Shown here: positions 5,760 through 5,937 of the stretch, in pieces
Position numbering within the stretch: position 1 is the stretch's first letter
Layout: every line of letters begins with the position of its first letter
The notes under the pieces: generated by a model
Database searches by the model: none
Told to the model about the DNA's origin: nothing
What the model saw: only the letters and a program-made list of their open reading frames with translations
Translations under genes and position numbers: made by a program
DNA from: CBDUEV01 sp965366365
Lineage (GTDB): Bacteria; Actinomycetota; Acidimicrobiia; Spongiisociales; JAENVV01
Direction of reading: 5' to 3'
Assembly: GCA_965366365.1 (NCBI GenBank)
Contig: CBDUEV010000115.1
Location: 1-5,937, forward strand
DNA: 5,937 bases

Positions 5760-5937
5760 GTGGACCTGAAGGTCGAACGAATCATCGCGAAACCGGCGAA
5801 CGAAGTGTTCGCCTTCTTCTCAGACGCCTCCAACAACCCCCTCTGGCAGGACGGAATGAAATCCTGCCAATGGACCAGTCCGCCACCGATCGCAGTCGGC
5901 TCGACGTACGAGCAGGTCGCAGAGTTCATGGGAAGAC
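5760..5937 (+). CDS. SRPBCC / START-like (polyketide cyclase-type) protein, 3' truncated
   Basis: A GTG start at 5760 is preceded by a strong AGGAGGGG (5746-5753) at six bases. The first 59 codons read like the beginning of an SRPBCC fold: a first strand (LKVERIIAKPA), the helix NEVFAFFSDASNNPLWQDGM, then a strand with CQWTSPPPIAVGSTYEQVAEF. Proteins of this group form a deep hydrophobic pocket and bind lipids or other small hydrophobic ligands, and some are enzymes. The spacing and the NNPLWQ.GM turn are common in small stand-alone members of about 140-150 residues. The gene runs off the right edge, so its pocket residues and real length are unknown. It lies 76 bases after the anti-sigma-like gene and may have its own promoter. 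Confidence 0.82.
   Translation, partial: MDLKVERIIAKPANEVFAFFSDASNNPLWQDGMKSCQWTSPPPIAVGSTYEQVAEFMGR

Noticed and set aside
1..5937. CRISPR arrays, tRNA or rRNA genes, insertion sequences, transposases
   Set aside because: No spaced repeats, cloverleaf-like segments, terminal inverted repeats or transposase motifs were seen; the gaps between genes are all short (at most about 207 bases).

Overview
The window is GC-rich and densely coded, and every gene I can support lies on the + strand. The Cys-bracketed S-layer-homology tail at the left edge, the actinobacterial type of secreted 5'-nucleotidase, the SigE-like ECF sigma factor and the GC-rich terminators without T-tracts suggest a member of the Actinomycetota, possibly Acidimicrobiia or a relative. 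That placement is inference from protein style; no rRNA or tRNA is present.

Layout. (1) 1-119 is the C-terminal end of a surface protein with an SLH repeat. (2) 151-1323 is a cytoplasmic protein of about 390 residues and unknown function. (3) 1449-3221 is a secreted two-domain 5'-nucleotidase/metallophosphatase with an intact metal site, closed by a perfect 15-bp hairpin at 3235-3269. (4) 3300-3350 holds a small 14-bp tandem repeat, in the leader of the next unit. (5) 3429-4392 holds a probable two-gene unit: a 133-residue membrane protein, then a secreted Cu/Zn-superoxide-dismutase-like protein that keeps the copper ligands but lacks the zinc ligands. A second perfect 15-bp hairpin (4405-4439) ends it. 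(6) 4470-5683 holds an ECF sigma factor overlapping by ATGA a multi-pass membrane protein that is probably its anti-sigma factor. (7) 5760-5937 is the 5' end of an SRPBCC/START-like gene that runs off the window.

The most interesting point is that the stand-alone membrane protein at 3429-3830 is a clear paralogue of the membrane part of the putative anti-sigma factor at 4994-5683. They share a GP..I.RFG..YAG..FR.NP.TG signature, a D.AYYL motif and an MGLLH motif. One membrane module therefore occurs once fused to a sigma-binding-like cytoplasmic tail and once free, beside a predicted copper-only SOD-like exported protein. A reasonable but untested model is an envelope oxidative- or metal-stress locus in which the membrane module senses something that the sigma factor responds to. 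The nucleotidase and the outer genes may be unrelated neighbours.
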